Positions 42,161 through 52,594 are shown, numbered from the stretch's first letter. The stretch is DNA of 64,000 bases from Verrucomicrobiota bacterium (GCA_019136515.1 JAGVUB010000183.1:1-64000), one strand, 5' to 3'. Notes: generated by a model from the sequence alone, not told the origin. Made by a program: numbers and translations.

Positions 42161-44545
42161 ATGAACCCGGCCTTCTCGATCGTCATCATCGCACCGCCCG
42201 GAGCCATGGCCTATGCCCGCGGCGTCGCGAAAACGCTCACCCTCACGTTCGGTCGCGAACGGATCGTACTCACGCCAGAACCGCGCATGGCCGGCGGCAC
42301 ATCGGCCATCCCAAGGCCGCAGCGCCAGCCGGCAAAGCTCCTCGTCGCCTTCGTCGCCACGCCGCCAAGCGACATCGGCGCGGCCGGCGCATCCACGAGC
42401 CGGTCGACGCCCAAGAGCATCGATGTGCGGGCTCTCGCGCTGAAGCGTCCGGTCGCGTTCGAGCAGCTATCGGCACCGCGCACATTCCCGTTCGTGGCAA
42501 CCATCACGACCAGAGGCCGCGCCGCCGCCGTCATCGCCGCGCAGATCGCCGCCACCGTGAAACGTTGGCAACGGCCGGAAGCCCGCCTCCTTGCACGAGC
42601 CAAATCGCCGCTCGAGCCGACCTCGGATCGACCGCTGGAATGCATGCTCTTGATGGCGCGCCGCAGGCTCGCCCGACCGCCGGAGGCCGCGCCACCGGCC
42701 GAGACTCTCCGGCGCGCCAGCATCTCTCGCGCCGCTCCGCCCCCGCCTCCGACCGCCGGGGCCGAGCCCCCGCCCGCGGCCGGTGCCGACGACGACGACG
42801 AGGCGACCGGCACGAAGGACCTGCGCTTCATCCAAGCCCAGCTCAAGCACGGTCGCACCAAGGTCGCCGATGTGTTCCGTGTTCTATCTTCGTATACCGT
42901 GCGGCTGCGCGTCGGCCCCGCCGAAACGGGCTGGCTCGGGCCCGAGGTGCAGGACGCCGACACGACTTTCCCGTACGACCAACTCCCGGCCGACGCCACC
43001 CGGCACACGCTAACAATCACGCTGACCGAACCGACCCATATCCCGCAGCCGCTCGTCGCCGAGGTGCAGATCGGTCGCGCCGGCCCAAGCACGGTGGCGA
43101 CGTTCAAGTTCGCGACGAGCGCGAAAGCCGGACCGTTCCAGGCACGCATCGCGATCGCCCACAAGAACCGCGTGCTGCAGACCGCGCTCCTCGAAGCCGA
43201 GGTGCTGCCGGCGCGGAAGAAACCCGCGCCCTCTACGCGGCTCAAGCTGATCGTCGAACGTGTCGTGCGACCCCAGTTGCAGGAGCTCGACAAACGTGCC
43301 GAGTACGCCGCCAGCCTCACGGTCGCCGCCACGTCCTCCGGCACACCCGCGGTCTTCGCTCTCGCCGAGAACCGCGCGGTGCTCCGCGGCATGGGTTCGA
43401 TCGCGAACAAGATCGCCGCCATCAACCTGCGGCTCTCCGAAGTCGCCAACGCCCCCCGACAATACGCCGGTGGCCTCGCCAGCCCGGCGGTTGCCGAACT
43501 GTTCCGTTTCCTCGCCGACAAGGGCACCGCCCTGCACCGCTTTCTCGTCGACGACCAGATGGACACCGCCCTCCGCGAGCGCCTGCGCAACGGCAACCAC
43601 CTCCAGATTGTCACCCTCACGCCCGACGCATTCTTCCCGGCGGAGTTCCTCTACGAGTTCGCCCCGCCGGCGCCGAACGCCACGGTGTGCCCCAACGCCA
43701 TCGCCGCGCTCCAGAATCCCGGCACCGCACGCGTCTGCACCGCCGCCGATCACGCCATCGCCGACGGTTCCGGCAGCAAACACGTCTGCCCGTTCGGCTT
43801 CTGGGGGCTGAGCCGCGTGATCGAGCGCCACGCCTATCATCGGCTCGGCGACGCTCCAGCCGGCGACTACGTGCTCCAGGCCGAGCCCTTCGCCGGCCGC
43901 CGCGCGATCGAGCTGACCGACGCTGCGTTGTTCGCCGCCAGCCAGCGAGTCGACCAGGAGAAGGCCGGCACAGCCCGACGCCTGCACCAGAAACTCCAGC
44001 GCGTGCTCGGGCTCGATGTCGGTTTCGCCCGGACATGGCAGGAGTGGCAGGATCTCGTGAAGGCTCGCCATCCGGGCATCCTCATCGCGCTGCCGCACGC
44101 CGAATCGGTCGAGCAATACGGCGATGTCGACTACAGTCTCGAAATCGCCGGCGACCTGTTGAAAGCCGAGCTCATCTCCACACGCCATGTCCGCCACGGA
44201 GAGCAGGCCGCGGCGCCGCTCGTCGTCCTCCTCGGCTGCGACACCGCGGTGCCGCAATCCGAGATCGACAGCCTCGTGGGAAAGTTCCGCAGCGCCGGCG
44301 CCGGCATCGTCGTCGGCACCGTGGCGAGCGTCCTCGGCTCCCAGGCCTCCGCGATGGCGGAGGCGATCGCCGCCCAGCTCGCAACCAACCACGGCGCGGA
44401 GGTCCCTTTCGGCGATCTGCTGCTCGCCGCACGACGCCAAGCCCTCGGCACCGGCCTCGTCATGGCGCTGTGCGTCGCCGGCTTCGGCGACGCCGACTGG
44501 CTCATCCAATACCGCCAACCCGCCAACCAACCCGTTCGCCCATGA
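42161..44545 (+). CDS. CHAT-domain (caspase-like) protein
   Basis: The 794-aa protein has no signal peptide. Residues 1-130 form an uncharacterised domain that starts MNPAFSIVIIAPPGAMAYAR. A Pro/Asp-rich linker spans about 175-215 (PPPPPTAGAEPPPAAGADDD). A beta-sandwich-like domain follows to about 345, a helical segment (LKLIVERVVRPQLQELDKRA) leads on, and a CHAT domain occupies about 430-780. The catalytic dyad is visible as His646 (LIALPHAES) and Cys693 (VLLGCDTA). A four-cysteine cluster (VCPNAI, RVCTAAD, HVCPFGFWGLS) near 510-550 could bind metal. Its TGA overlaps the next ATG (ATGA), so it is translationally coupled to an MBL-fold gene, a pairing seen in bacterial conflict systems. Confidence 0.8.
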   Translation: MNPAFSIVIIAPPGAMAYARGVAKTLTLTFGRERIVLTPEPRMAGGTSAIPRPQRQPAKLLVAFVATPPSDIGAAGASTSRSTPKSIDVRALALKRPVAFEQLSAPRTFPFVATITTRGRAAAVIAAQIAATVKRWQRPEARLLARAKSPLEPTSDRPLECMLLMARRRLARPPEAAPPAETLRRASISRAAPPPPPTAGAEPPPAAGADDDDEATGTKDLRFIQAQLKHGRTKVADVFRVLSSYTVRLRVGPAETGWLGPEVQDADTTFPYDQLPADATRHTLTITLTEPTHIPQPLVAEVQIGRAGPSTVATFKFATSAKAGPFQARIAIAHKNRVLQTALLEAEVLPARKKPAPSTRLKLIVERVVRPQLQELDKRAEYAASLTVAATSSGTPAVFALAENRAVLRGMGSIANKIAAINLRLSEVANAPRQYAGGLASPAVAELFRFLADKGTALHRFLVDDQMDTALRERLRNGNHLQIVTLTPDAFFPAEFLYEFAPPAPNATVCPNAIAALQNPGTARVCTAADHAIADGSGSKHVCPFGFWGLSRVIERHAYHRLGDAPAGDYVLQAEPFAGRRAIELTDAALFAASQRVDQEKAGTARRLHQKLQRVLGLDVGFARTWQEWQDLVKARHPGILIALPHAESVEQYGDVDYSLEIAGDLLKAELISTRHVRHGEQAAAPLVVLLGCDTAVPQSEIDSLVGKFRSAGAGIVVGTVASVLGSQASAMAEAIAAQLATNHGAEVPFGDLLLAARRQALGTGLVMALCVAGFGDADWLIQYRQPANQPVRP

Positions 44546-45630
44546 AGAACTCTTTCCGCATCGAACTGCTGCCCGCCCTGCACGGGGACTCCCTCTGGAT
44601 CGAGTATGGCAAATCCACCGCCCCCTCCCGCATCGTCATCGACGGAGGCCCGATCGGCGCCTACGCGGCGCTCGACGCGCGGGTTGGCAAACTCAAGCCC
44701 GGCGACCGCGAGATCGAGCTGCTCGTGATCACCCACATCGACGCCGACCACATCGAGGGCGCCGTGCGCCTGATCGCCGCCCACCGCGCCGACTTGTCGT
44801 TCCGCGAGGTGTGGTTCAACGGCTGGCGCCACCTCGAGACCAAGCCCGGGCTGCTCGGCGCCGTACAGGGCGAGTTTCTCAGCGCACTGATCTCCAGATA
44901 CGTCGGCGAGCCCCGGTGGAACTGCAGTGCGCCCTTCGCCGGCGGCCCGCTGGTGGTCGCCACGGACACACCGCCCGTCGCCACGCTCGCCGGCGGGATG
45001 CGGCTCACACTGCTTTCGCCCACCCCGAAGAAACTCGAGAAGCTGCAGAAGCAGTGGAAGAAGGACGTCGCCAAAGCGGGCTTCGCCCCCGGCGATCTGG
45101 ACAAGGCACTCGAGCGGCTGAAGGAGCAGACCCGGCTCGTACCCAAAGGCCTGCTCGGCGGCAGCTACCAGGAAGGGAAGCCTGGCAAGATCGACAACTC
45201 GGTGGCCAACGGCAGCAGCATCGCCTTCCTCGCCGAGTACGCCGACAAGCGCTGCCTCTGCCTCGGCGACGCGCACCCCGACGCCCTCATCGAGTCGCTC
45301 GGCAAACTCGGTGCCACGAAGGCCAAGCCGCTGGCCGTCGATGCCATCAAACTCCCGCACCATGGCAGCGCCAGCAACTATTCGCCCGCGCTGTACGACC
45401 TCGTCTCCTGCCGGCGCTTCCTCGTCTCCTCCAATGGAGACCAATTCAATCACCCCGACGCCGCCGTCATCGACGCCCTGATCGCCCGCGGAATCCCCAA
45501 GCTGGAGCTCCATTTCAACTACCTGACCGACACCACCCGGCCGTGGAGCAACAAGAAGGACCAGACCAAACGCCGCTTCAAGGCCTTGTACCCGAAAGCC
45601 GAAGCCGGCGGCATCACGGTCACGCTCTGA
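44542..45630 (+). CDS. Metallo-beta-lactamase-fold hydrolase, partner of the CHAT protein
   Basis: The 362-aa protein is a ComEC/Rec2-like MBL-fold hydrolase without membrane segments. Motifs: the LHGDSLWIEYG strand near residue 14, THIDADHIEGA near 63 (HxDxDH, a variant of HxHxDH), LCLGDAHPDAL near 236, and IKLPHHGSASNYSP near 270. A lysine-rich helical insert (KLEKLQKQWKKDVAKAGF) lies around residues 165-200. Substrate unknown; nucleic acid or nucleotide is suggested by ComEC relatives. It is joined to the CHAT gene by a 4-bp overlap. A following terminator is not obvious. Confidence 0.85.
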   Translation: MKNSFRIELLPALHGDSLWIEYGKSTAPSRIVIDGGPIGAYAALDARVGKLKPGDREIELLVITHIDADHIEGAVRLIAAHRADLSFREVWFNGWRHLETKPGLLGAVQGEFLSALISRYVGEPRWNCSAPFAGGPLVVATDTPPVATLAGGMRLTLLSPTPKKLEKLQKQWKKDVAKAGFAPGDLDKALERLKEQTRLVPKGLLGGSYQEGKPGKIDNSVANGSSIAFLAEYADKRCLCLGDAHPDALIESLGKLGATKAKPLAVDAIKLPHHGSASNYSPALYDLVSCRRFLVSSNGDQFNHPDAAVIDALIARGIPKLELHFNYLTDTTRPWSNKKDQTKRRFKALYPKAEAGGITVTL

Positions 45631-45716
45631 AAAACCTTAGGTTATGCTCGGGGGCGCCTGCCGGGTTGCTCCTCGAGAATATCCGCCCGCGCTCGATCCA
45701 CCAACTGGACAAGACT

Positions 45717-46640
45717 TCAGCGAACGGGATCCCCACTTTGCCTTCGTGCCGTGATACCGGCACGAACCAAATCCCTCTGGTCGGGGACAAGGAAGTCGGC
45801 GTAGCGCCACGCTTCATCAAGCCGATTGGCATTCATCGCACCGCCAATCGCCCCAAGAGCCATGCGCTCCCTTGTCTGCGGATTCTGAACCCGCTCAAGG
45901 AACGAGACTACCTCTTCAGATCCGCTTCCACCAAGATCGCGGAGAATCATACGGAAACAGTTTTGCCACCGCGGATCGTCGACATCCTGCCCCAAGACCC
46001 AGCGCGCCGTCTCAGATGTCATTTGACGAAGACCGTCGTTGGCGAAAACCGCGAGACAAATGTCGTCACCCGGCCGGCTAAGCAGAGGGGCGTTTTCTTC
46101 CATCAATCGCAACGCCTGTTCAGGATCGGTCCTTGCAATGATCGAGGCCATCCCGATCGCGGCAGCCGCGCCACAGCCACCGCCACCAAAGTCTTCCAAC
46201 CGGAATGAGTTCGGCGCACTCTCATACCAGATCGCCGCGAGGCGTCGACTCGCGAGTTCATCCTGAGCCTCACGAATCATCGGAATGAGGTCGCGCTGTC
46301 TGCCAAGATCCACCGCGAGTCGCAACAGGTCAGCCCGCGCAAGCTGGTCGGGATGATTCCGGAGATGAGCTAGCAGGTCGGCCGCGTGTTTAGCCAACAT
46401 CCTGGCAGGATTGGCGTCATCGGAGGCGGAGAAACCGGAATCCTCGGGCCGCATCGTCAGGGCACCACCAGAGCCAACCGCCTGCTCCGAATCGGTCGCC
46501 TCAGCAATTATGATGCCCCTCCTCGCAGATTCCGGGGCGCAAGAATGCCGGGCAAGCATCCAGCCCGCCGCGAGCGCGAGACCGGGCAACAACCAACGAG
46601 CAAATGGGGCGATCCGTCGACGCACTGTCAGGGAAATCAT
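45717..46640 (-). CDS. Membrane-anchored hypothetical protein with helical repeats
   Basis: The 307-aa protein has a single N-terminal hydrophobic segment (LLPGLALAAGWMLARHSC), a low-complexity linker, and a helical C-terminal region with repeat-like units (MASIIARTDPEQALRLMEEN and the later FLERVQNPQTRERMALGAIG). It may be a periplasmic or surface-facing TPR/HEAT-like protein. No family recognised. It converges on the MBL gene and diverges from the next hypothetical gene by 151 bp. Confidence 0.6.
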   Translation of the reverse strand: MISLTVRRRIAPFARWLLPGLALAAGWMLARHSCAPESARRGIIIAEATDSEQAVGSGGALTMRPEDSGFSASDDANPARMLAKHAADLLAHLRNHPDQLARADLLRLAVDLGRQRDLIPMIREAQDELASRRLAAIWYESAPNSFRLEDFGGGGCGAAAAIGMASIIARTDPEQALRLMEENAPLLSRPGDDICLAVFANDGLRQMTSETARWVLGQDVDDPRWQNCFRMILRDLGGSGSEEVVSFLERVQNPQTRERMALGAIGGAMNANRLDEAWRYADFLVPDQRDLVRAGITARRQSGDPVR

Positions 46641-46791
46641 CGCACGATGTTGATGCGGTCAAACCGAATGGGGCGCTCTTCTCTGCGGGCAAACGGGTTT
46701 CGCAAACCCCGCTCGCCTCGCAGCGTCCGGAATGCTCGTATCCCGGGGCTGGAGCGGACCTGCCGCCCCGGATTCCGCCAACTGTAGCCAC

Positions 46792-47511
46792 ATGAGAAAA
46801 CAAACGATCCTCCTGGCAGCCGCACTGCTCATCGGCACGGTGGTCGCGGTCCGGCGCGACTCGCGCGAGGAACAGCCGACCGATGCACACGGCATGCCGC
46901 GGGACGCCCGCGGCCTCCCAGCGGCGGCACCCGCTCCACCTGTTCCGAGCACCCGTGTGCCGCCGAACGAAACTCGCCCGCCGCGGCCGGGCAGCCATGC
47001 GGAGATCACCTCTCAAGTCGTATTTCTTGCCGAAGGGATGCAGTTGGAGCCGGCGCGGCTCAAGCAACTCGACCAGTTCCTCGACTCATACAGGGTGACG
47101 GTATACACTCGTTTGGCCGCCCTCGCCCAAATCGAAATGGTCGCGGACAAGACCTGCATGGCCTCCGTAACCGTCCCGCCGACCGAGGTTGAGACCATGA
47201 GGAAGGAGTGTTATGAAGGTGTCGCCGCGATCGTCGGCGGCGAGAACCTGCAGCTGATGATCGCGCGCAACAGGATCCAGCTCCTCGATGGACACTTCGA
47301 CGACTTCGGCGCCCTGCCCTTCTCGCTCACGGCAAACATGGATCGCGATTCTCGACCCTACGAACTCGTGGAGTTCAGGACTGATCGAAGGAAGATGATC
47401 GGCGGCGACTCCGCCGATGTCTTCACCGGCGGAACCCTTCTTGTGGCCGACTTCAAGAAACGGTACGGTGCCTTGGGCGTGAAGATGCTCGAGACGCTCG
47501 GCCAGCGATAA
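46792..47511 (+). CDS. Secreted or membrane-anchored hypothetical protein
   Basis: The 239-aa protein starts MRKQTILLAAALLIGTVVAV, a signal peptide or anchor, then a Pro-rich linker (about residues 40-75) and a mostly alpha/beta region without recognised motifs. Two short blocks are notable: DKTCMASVTVPPTEVETMRK, where it may form a helix hairpin, and FHDDFGALPF-like DGHFDDFGALPF. It is single and converges with gnd over a shared hairpin terminator. Confidence 0.55.
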   Translation: MRKQTILLAAALLIGTVVAVRRDSREEQPTDAHGMPRDARGLPAAAPAPPVPSTRVPPNETRPPRPGSHAEITSQVVFLAEGMQLEPARLKQLDQFLDSYRVTVYTRLAALAQIEMVADKTCMASVTVPPTEVETMRKECYEGVAAIVGGENLQLMIARNRIQLLDGHFDDFGALPFSLTANMDRDSRPYELVEFRTDRRKMIGGDSADVFTGGTLLVADFKKRYGALGVKMLETLGQR

Positions 47512-47543
47512 ACCGAAAAGGCGCGGACTGGAATCGGTCGTCC

Positions 47544-47589
47544 GGGAAAACAAAGAACCGCGGCGGGCGCTAGGCGCCGGCCGCGGTTC
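47544..47589 (-). terminator. Terminator for gnd (possibly bidirectional)
   Basis: GAACCGCGGC (47555-47564) pairs perfectly with GCCGCGGTTC (47580-47589), with a smaller inner GGCGC/GCGCC stem. On the minus strand the hairpin is followed by TTTGTTTT, as expected for Rho-independent termination after gnd. Confidence 0.75.
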
Positions 47590-47617
47590 GGGAGGAAGCG
47601 GAGGAACGCTCGGGCGG

Positions 47618-49123
47618 TTACTTCGTCTGCGACTCCGGGCGATCGGCCGCCGGCCAGTCGACGTGGTAGAACTCGCCGCGCGGACGGTCGGTGCGCTCGT
47701 AGGTGTGCGCGCCGAAGAAGTCGCGCTGGCCCTGGAGCAGGTTGGCCGGCAGGCGGGCGGCGCGGTAGCCGTCGTAGTACGCCAGCGCGGAGCTGAATGT
47801 GGGCGCCGGGATGCCGACCTGGGCCGCCGTGGCGACCACGGTGCGCCAGTTCTTCTGCGCCTTCTGCACGGTCTTGTTGAAGTACGGGTCGAGCAGCAGG
47901 TTCGCCAGCTTCGGGTTCGTGCCGAAGGCCTCGGTGATCTTCTGGAGGAACACGGCGCGGATGATGCAGCCGCCCCGCCAGATCTGCGCGATCTTCCCGA
48001 AGTTGAGCTTCCAGTTGTACTCCTTCTGCGCCTCGCGCATGAGCTGGAAGCCCTGCGCGTACGAGCAGATCTTCGAGCAGTAGAGCGCGTCGTGGATGGC
48101 CTTGAGGAAGGCGCTCTTCGAGCCCTTGAACCTGGTCTTCGGCCCCTTGAGGATCTTCGCGGCGGCCACGCGCTCCTCCTTCACCGCGGAGATGCAGCGG
48201 GAGAACACGGCCTCGGCGATCGTCGGCGCGGGCACGCCCATGTCGAGGGCGCTGACGCTGGTCCACTTGCCGGTGCCCTTCTGTCCGGCGGTGTCGAGCA
48301 CGATGTCGACAAAGGGCTTCTTGGTGACCGGGTCGGCCTGCTGGAGGATGTCGGCGGTGATCTCGACGAGGAAGCTGTCGAGCGCGCCCTTGTTCCATTT
48401 GGCGAAGACCTTGCCGATCTCGGGGGCCTTCATGCCGAGCACGCCGCGCATCAGGTCGTAGGCTTCGCAGATCATCTGCATGTCGCCGTACTCGATGCCG
48501 TTGTGCACCATCTTCACGTAGTGGCCGGCGCCGTCGGGCCCGATGTAGGTCGAACAGGGCACGCCGCCCTTGACTGGCTTGCCGGGCGCGGCGCCGAGCA
48601 GGGGGCGGCCGGTCTTGCGGTCGACCTTCGCGGCGATGGCGTTCCAGACGGGCTCGAGGAACTTGAAGGCCTCGGGATCGCCGCCGGGCATGAGGGCGGG
48701 GCCGAAACGCGCGCCCTCCTCGCCGCCGGAAACGCCGCTGCCGATGAAGCGGAAGCCCTTCTCGCGAAGATCCTTCTCGCGGCGGATCGTGTCGGTCCAC
48801 TTGGAGTTGCCGCCGTCGATGATGATGTCGCCCGGCGCGAGCAGCGGCACGAGCGAGTCGATCACGGCGTCGGTGGCCTTGCCGGCCTGCACCATGATCA
48901 CGATACGGGCGGGCTTGGCGAGCGAGGCGACAAAGTCCTTCAACTCGGCGAAACCCACGAGGCCGCCGGGGGTGTTCGGATTCGCGGCAACGAATTCGTC
49001 GGTCTTCGACGCGGTGCGGTTGTAGACCGAGATGCGGAAGCCGTGGTCGGCGATGTTGAGAGCGAGGTTCTGACCCATCACGGCGAGGCCGATGAGTCCG
49101 ATTTCGGATAGTTGTTCGGGCAT
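47618..49123 (-). CDS. gnd: 6-phosphogluconate dehydrogenase (decarboxylating)
   Basis: The 501-aa protein has the NADP-binding [18 protein letters not shown] near residue 12, [13 protein letters not shown] near 100, [20 protein letters not shown] near 128 and the catalytic [20 protein letters not shown] near 188. It is slightly longer than E. coli Gnd (468 aa), with extra residues after about 150 ([20 protein letters not shown]). It completes the oxidative pentose-phosphate pathway with zwf and pgl, 6 kb away. ATG at 49123 is the family start. Confidence 0.95.
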   Translation of the reverse strand: MPEQLSEIGLIGLAVMGQNLALNIADHGFRISVYNRTASKTDEFVAANPNTPGGLVGFAELKDFVASLAKPARIVIMVQAGKATDAVIDSLVPLLAPGDIIIDGGNSKWTDTIRREKDLREKGFRFIGSGVSGGEEGARFGPALMPGGDPEAFKFLEPVWNAIAAKVDRKTGRPLLGAAPGKPVKGGVPCSTYIGPDGAGHYVKMVHNGIEYGDMQMICEAYDLMRGVLGMKAPEIGKVFAKWNKGALDSFLVEITADILQQADPVTKKPFVDIVLDTAGQKGTGKWTSVSALDMGVPAPTIAEAVFSRCISAVKEERVAAAKILKGPKTRFKGSKSAFLKAIHDALYCSKICSYAQGFQLMREAQKEYNWKLNFGKIAQIWRGGCIIRAVFLQKITEAFGTNPKLANLLLDPYFNKTVQKAQKNWRTVVATAAQVGIPAPTFSSALAYYDGYRAARLPANLLQGQRDFFGAHTYERTDRPRGEFYHVDWPAADRPESQTK

Positions 49124-49372
49124 GTGGTTCAGGATGCGGCGGGCAGACAGTGGGACGGTAACTGGTGGAATGGCGCGCCAGATGGAGATCCCCGGAGCGT
49201 CGGAACTGACATGAACCGGCTCCGGGAACAGCGGCCGAGGGGAGAGGCTTGCGGGATTTCCCGGCCGGCGCAAGCGCGCCACCGCGGGATTGCGGAGACG
49301 TTCACCACGGCCATCGTGACCGGTGGCCGCCCCGCACCCGCCGTCCCGCCAGCCCAGCCTGTCGCCCCTCCG

Positions 49373-49831
49373 ATGAAACATTGGATCCCCGCCGAGGCCT
49401 ACCGTGCCTTTCTCGAAGTCATGCCGCTCGCCTGCGTCGATGTGGCCATCGTCCACCGCGGAGCCGTTCTACTCGTGAGACGCAAGGATGCCCCGGCTCG
49501 CGGCCAGTGGTGGGTACCCGGCGGTCGCGTATGGAAGGGCGAAACGATGCGCGAAACCGCCGTCCGCAAGGCCCGCGAGGAGGTCGGCATCGAATGCCAC
49601 GTCGGACCGATCATCCACACCGCAGAGACGATTTTCCCCGACGGGCCCGGCGGCGTCTCGGTGCACTCGATCAACACCTGTTTCTTCCTCTATCCGGTGG
49701 CCGCGCAGGTCCGCCGCAACCCCAAGCTTGACGCCCACCACGGCGGCGCGAAATGGGTCCGCGCGATTCCGGCCGGGCTCGATCCGTACGTGGTGCGTTG
49801 CCTTCAAGGTGCCGGGCTGGCGCCGGCGTAG
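49373..49831 (+). CDS. NUDIX hydrolase, GDP-mannose mannosyl hydrolase-like
   Basis: The 152-aa protein has a NUDIX box around residues 50-73, [20 protein letters not shown] followed by VGI, in which the usual RE pair is RK. The N-terminal block ([20 protein letters not shown]) and WWVPGG are like those of GDP-mannose mannosyl hydrolases, which cleave GDP-mannose to GDP and mannose. The altered NUDIX box also fits that subgroup. It diverges from gnd (249 bp between starts). Function is moderately certain. Confidence 0.75.
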   Translation: MKHWIPAEAYRAFLEVMPLACVDVAIVHRGAVLLVRRKDAPARGQWWVPGGRVWKGETMRETAVRKAREEVGIECHVGPIIHTAETIFPDGPGGVSVHSINTCFFLYPVAAQVRRNPKLDAHHGGAKWVRAIPAGLDPYVVRCLQGAGLAPA

Positions 49832-50111
49832 GCCGGGGCAACTGCCGAGTTCGCGTCGCCGCGTCGCACCACGCCGCACCCGCGCGGCGCGACCAGCCGA
49901 GGCCATCTCACCACCCACGACTGCCTGCGATCCCGCCTTCCTCACTCTGTCGTTTTAAGTGCCGCCCCGACGCTTGGCACCCCGGCCGGCCGCGGACCTA
50001 ATCGGCGCTGCGGCAGATCGTCTGCTTAATGCAGACGCGCCAACTTCGCTTTGCGGCGCTGGCACCCGCCTGATCTGGTTTTTCCTTCATCCCTACAATC
50101 CCCCGGTCCCT

Positions 50112-52559
50112 ATGGCTAAATACGGCTACTTCGACGACGCGAACCGCGAGTTCGTGATCACCCGCCCCGACACTCCGCTGCCGTGGCTCAACTACCTCGG
50201 CCAGGACGAGTACTTCGGCATGGTTACCCAAACCGCCGGCGGTTACTCCTTCTGGAAGGACGCCAAGCTGCGCCGCCTCACGCGCTATCGGTACAACAAC
50301 AACCCGATGGATAACGACGGCCGCTTCCTCTACGTGAAGCAGGGCAAGTCCATCTGGAACCCCGGCTGGAAGCCCACCCGCACGAAGCTCGACGCCTTCG
50401 AGTGCCGCCACGGCCTCGGCTACTCCCAGATCACCGGCAAGAAGGACGGCATCGAGGTCGAGCAGCTCATGTTCGTCCCGCCGCAGGAGAACCTCGAGGT
50501 CTGGAAGGTCACGGTCCGCAACAAGACCAAGAAGGCCCAGAAGCTCTCCCTCTTCTCCTACGTTGAGTTCTGCCTCTTCGAGGCCCTCAACGACATGACC
50601 AACTACCAGCGCACCTACTCGATCGGCGAAGTCGAGATCGAGGGCGGCGCCATCTACCACAAGACCGAGTACCGCGAGCGCCGGAACCACTACACCCTCT
50701 TCGGCTGCACCAAGAAGGTCGCCGGCTACGACACCGCCCGCGACGCCTTCGTCGGCGTGCACAACAGCCTCGGCGACCCGAAGGCCGTCCTCGCCGGCAA
50801 GTGCACCAACTCCCGCGCCTACGGCTGGAACCCGATCGGCTCCCACCAGGTCGACCTCACCCTCAAGCCCGGAGCCGAGGAGACCTTCGCGTTCGTCCTC
50901 GCCTACGTCGAGCAGGGCGACCTGCCGAAGTTCGACGCGCCCTTCGTGATCAACAAGACCAAGGGCAAGGAGATCATGAAGAAGTACTCCGACCTCGCCG
51001 CCGTCGACGCCGCGTTCGCCGCGGTGAAGCAGCGCTGGTCCGACCTCCTCTCGATCTACCAGGCCACCAAGGTCCCGAACGAGCACCTCCAGCGCATGGT
51101 CAACACCTGGAACCAGGCGCAGTGCATGGCCACCTTCAACCTCTCCCGCTCCGCCTCCGGCTACGAGACCGGCATCGGCCGCGGCATGGGCTACCGCGAC
51201 TCCAACCAGGACATCCTCGGCTTCGTCCACCTCCTCCCCGAGCGCGCCCGCCAGCGTATCCTCGACATCGCGTCGACCCAGCTCTCCGACGGCACCTGCT
51301 TCCACCAGTACCAGCCGCTCACCAAGAAGGGCAACGCCGACATCGGCGGCGGCTTCAACGACGACCCGCTCTGGCTCATCCTCTCGACCGCCGCCTACAT
51401 CCGCGAGACCGGCGACACCTCGATCCTCCAGGAGCCCTGCGGCTACGCCGACAAGAAGGGCTCGACCGACAACCTCCTCCACCACATCGAGACGTCGATC
51501 CGCTACACCCTCAACAACCGCGGGCCCCACGGTCTGCCGCTCATCGGCCACGCCGACTGGAACGACTGCCTCAACCTCAACTGCTTCTCGAAGGAGCCCA
51601 ACGAGTCCTTCCAGTGCGTCGGCGACATCGCCGGCTCCAAGGCCGAGTCGGTCATGATCGCCGGCCTCTTCCTCTACGCCACCCGCGACCTCGTCGGCCT
51701 CTACCAGTTCATGGGCAAGGCCGCCGACGCCGCCCGCGTCCAGGGCTACTACGACGACATGCTCAAGACCGTCGAGGAGCAGGCGTGGGATGGTTCCTGG
51801 TACACCCGCGCGTTCGACGCCGCCAGCAACCCCGTCGGCTCGAAGAGCTGCAAGGAAGGCAAGATCTTCATCGAGAGCCAGGCGTGGTGCGTGCTCGGCG
51901 GCGCCGGCCAGGCCAACGGCCGCGCCAAGAAGGCCCTGCAGGCCGTCGACAAGTACCTCTACGACGCCCGCTACGGCTGCGCCCTCCAGTACCCGCCGTA
52001 CTCGGAATACCACCTCGAACTCGGCGAAGTCTCCTCCTATCCCCCGGGCTACAAGGAGAACGCCGGCGTGTTCTCGCACAACAACACCTGGATCCACATC
52101 GGCTGGACGATGTTCGGCGAAGGCGAGAAGGCCCTCGAGTACTACCTCTCGATCTGCCCCTCCGCCAAGCCCGACCACGACGTCTACCGCTCCGAGCCCT
52201 ACGTCTACGCCCAGATGACCGCCTCGCAGTTCTCGCCCACCCCCGGCGAGGGCAAGAACTCGTGGCTCACCGGCACCGGCGCTTGGTCGTTCGTCGTCGC
52301 CTCGCAGTCGATCCTCGGCGTGAAGCCCGACTTCACCGGCCTGCGCATCGACCCCTGCATCCCGAAGAAGTGGAAGGGCTACTCGGTCCAGCGCAAGTAC
52401 CGCGGCGTCACCTACACCATCACGGTGAAGAACCCGAAGGCCAAGTCCAACGGCGTGAAGAGTCTCGTCGTCGACGGCCAGAAGGTCGCCGGCAACCTCA
52501 TCCCGCTGCCGACCGACGGCCGCAAGGACGTGAAGGTCGAGGTCACCCTCGGCGCCTGA
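50112..52559 (+). CDS. GH94 cellobiose/cellodextrin phosphorylase
   Basis: The 815-aa protein is a full-length GH94 enzyme: N-terminal beta-sandwich (MAKYGYFDDANREFVITRPD), helical linker, (alpha/alpha)6 barrel with GMGYRDSNQDIL near residue 358, the catalytic acid in GGFNDDPLW near 416, and GHADWNDCLN near 478. It phosphorolyses cellobiose (or a related beta-glucoside) to glucose-1-phosphate and glucose in the cytoplasm. Cellobiose is favoured by overall resemblance. No signal peptide. Upstream, GTCTGCTTAATGCAGAC (about 50018-50034) can form a small hairpin in the leader. A strong terminator follows. Confidence 0.9.
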   Translation: MAKYGYFDDANREFVITRPDTPLPWLNYLGQDEYFGMVTQTAGGYSFWKDAKLRRLTRYRYNNNPMDNDGRFLYVKQGKSIWNPGWKPTRTKLDAFECRHGLGYSQITGKKDGIEVEQLMFVPPQENLEVWKVTVRNKTKKAQKLSLFSYVEFCLFEALNDMTNYQRTYSIGEVEIEGGAIYHKTEYRERRNHYTLFGCTKKVAGYDTARDAFVGVHNSLGDPKAVLAGKCTNSRAYGWNPIGSHQVDLTLKPGAEETFAFVLAYVEQGDLPKFDAPFVINKTKGKEIMKKYSDLAAVDAAFAAVKQRWSDLLSIYQATKVPNEHLQRMVNTWNQAQCMATFNLSRSASGYETGIGRGMGYRDSNQDILGFVHLLPERARQRILDIASTQLSDGTCFHQYQPLTKKGNADIGGGFNDDPLWLILSTAAYIRETGDTSILQEPCGYADKKGSTDNLLHHIETSIRYTLNNRGPHGLPLIGHADWNDCLNLNCFSKEPNESFQCVGDIAGSKAESVMIAGLFLYATRDLVGLYQFMGKAADAARVQGYYDDMLKTVEEQAWDGSWYTRAFDAASNPVGSKSCKEGKIFIESQAWCVLGGAGQANGRAKKALQAVDKYLYDARYGCALQYPPYSEYHLELGEVSSYPPGYKENAGVFSHNNTWIHIGWTMFGEGEKALEYYLSICPSAKPDHDVYRSEPYVYAQMTASQFSPTPGEGKNSWLTGTGAWSFVVASQSILGVKPDFTGLRIDPCIPKKWKGYSVQRKYRGVTYTITVKNPKAKSNGVKSLVVDGQKVAGNLIPLPTDGRKDVKVEVTLGA

Positions 52560-52594
52560 TCGCCCCCCCTTCGCGAAACCCTTTCGCCATACCC

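Noticed and set aside
49970-50111. Sigma-54 promoter before the GH94 gene (TTGGCACCC and CTGGCACCC)
   Set aside because: The -24-like TGGCAC is present but no TTGC at the proper -12 spacing follows either copy.
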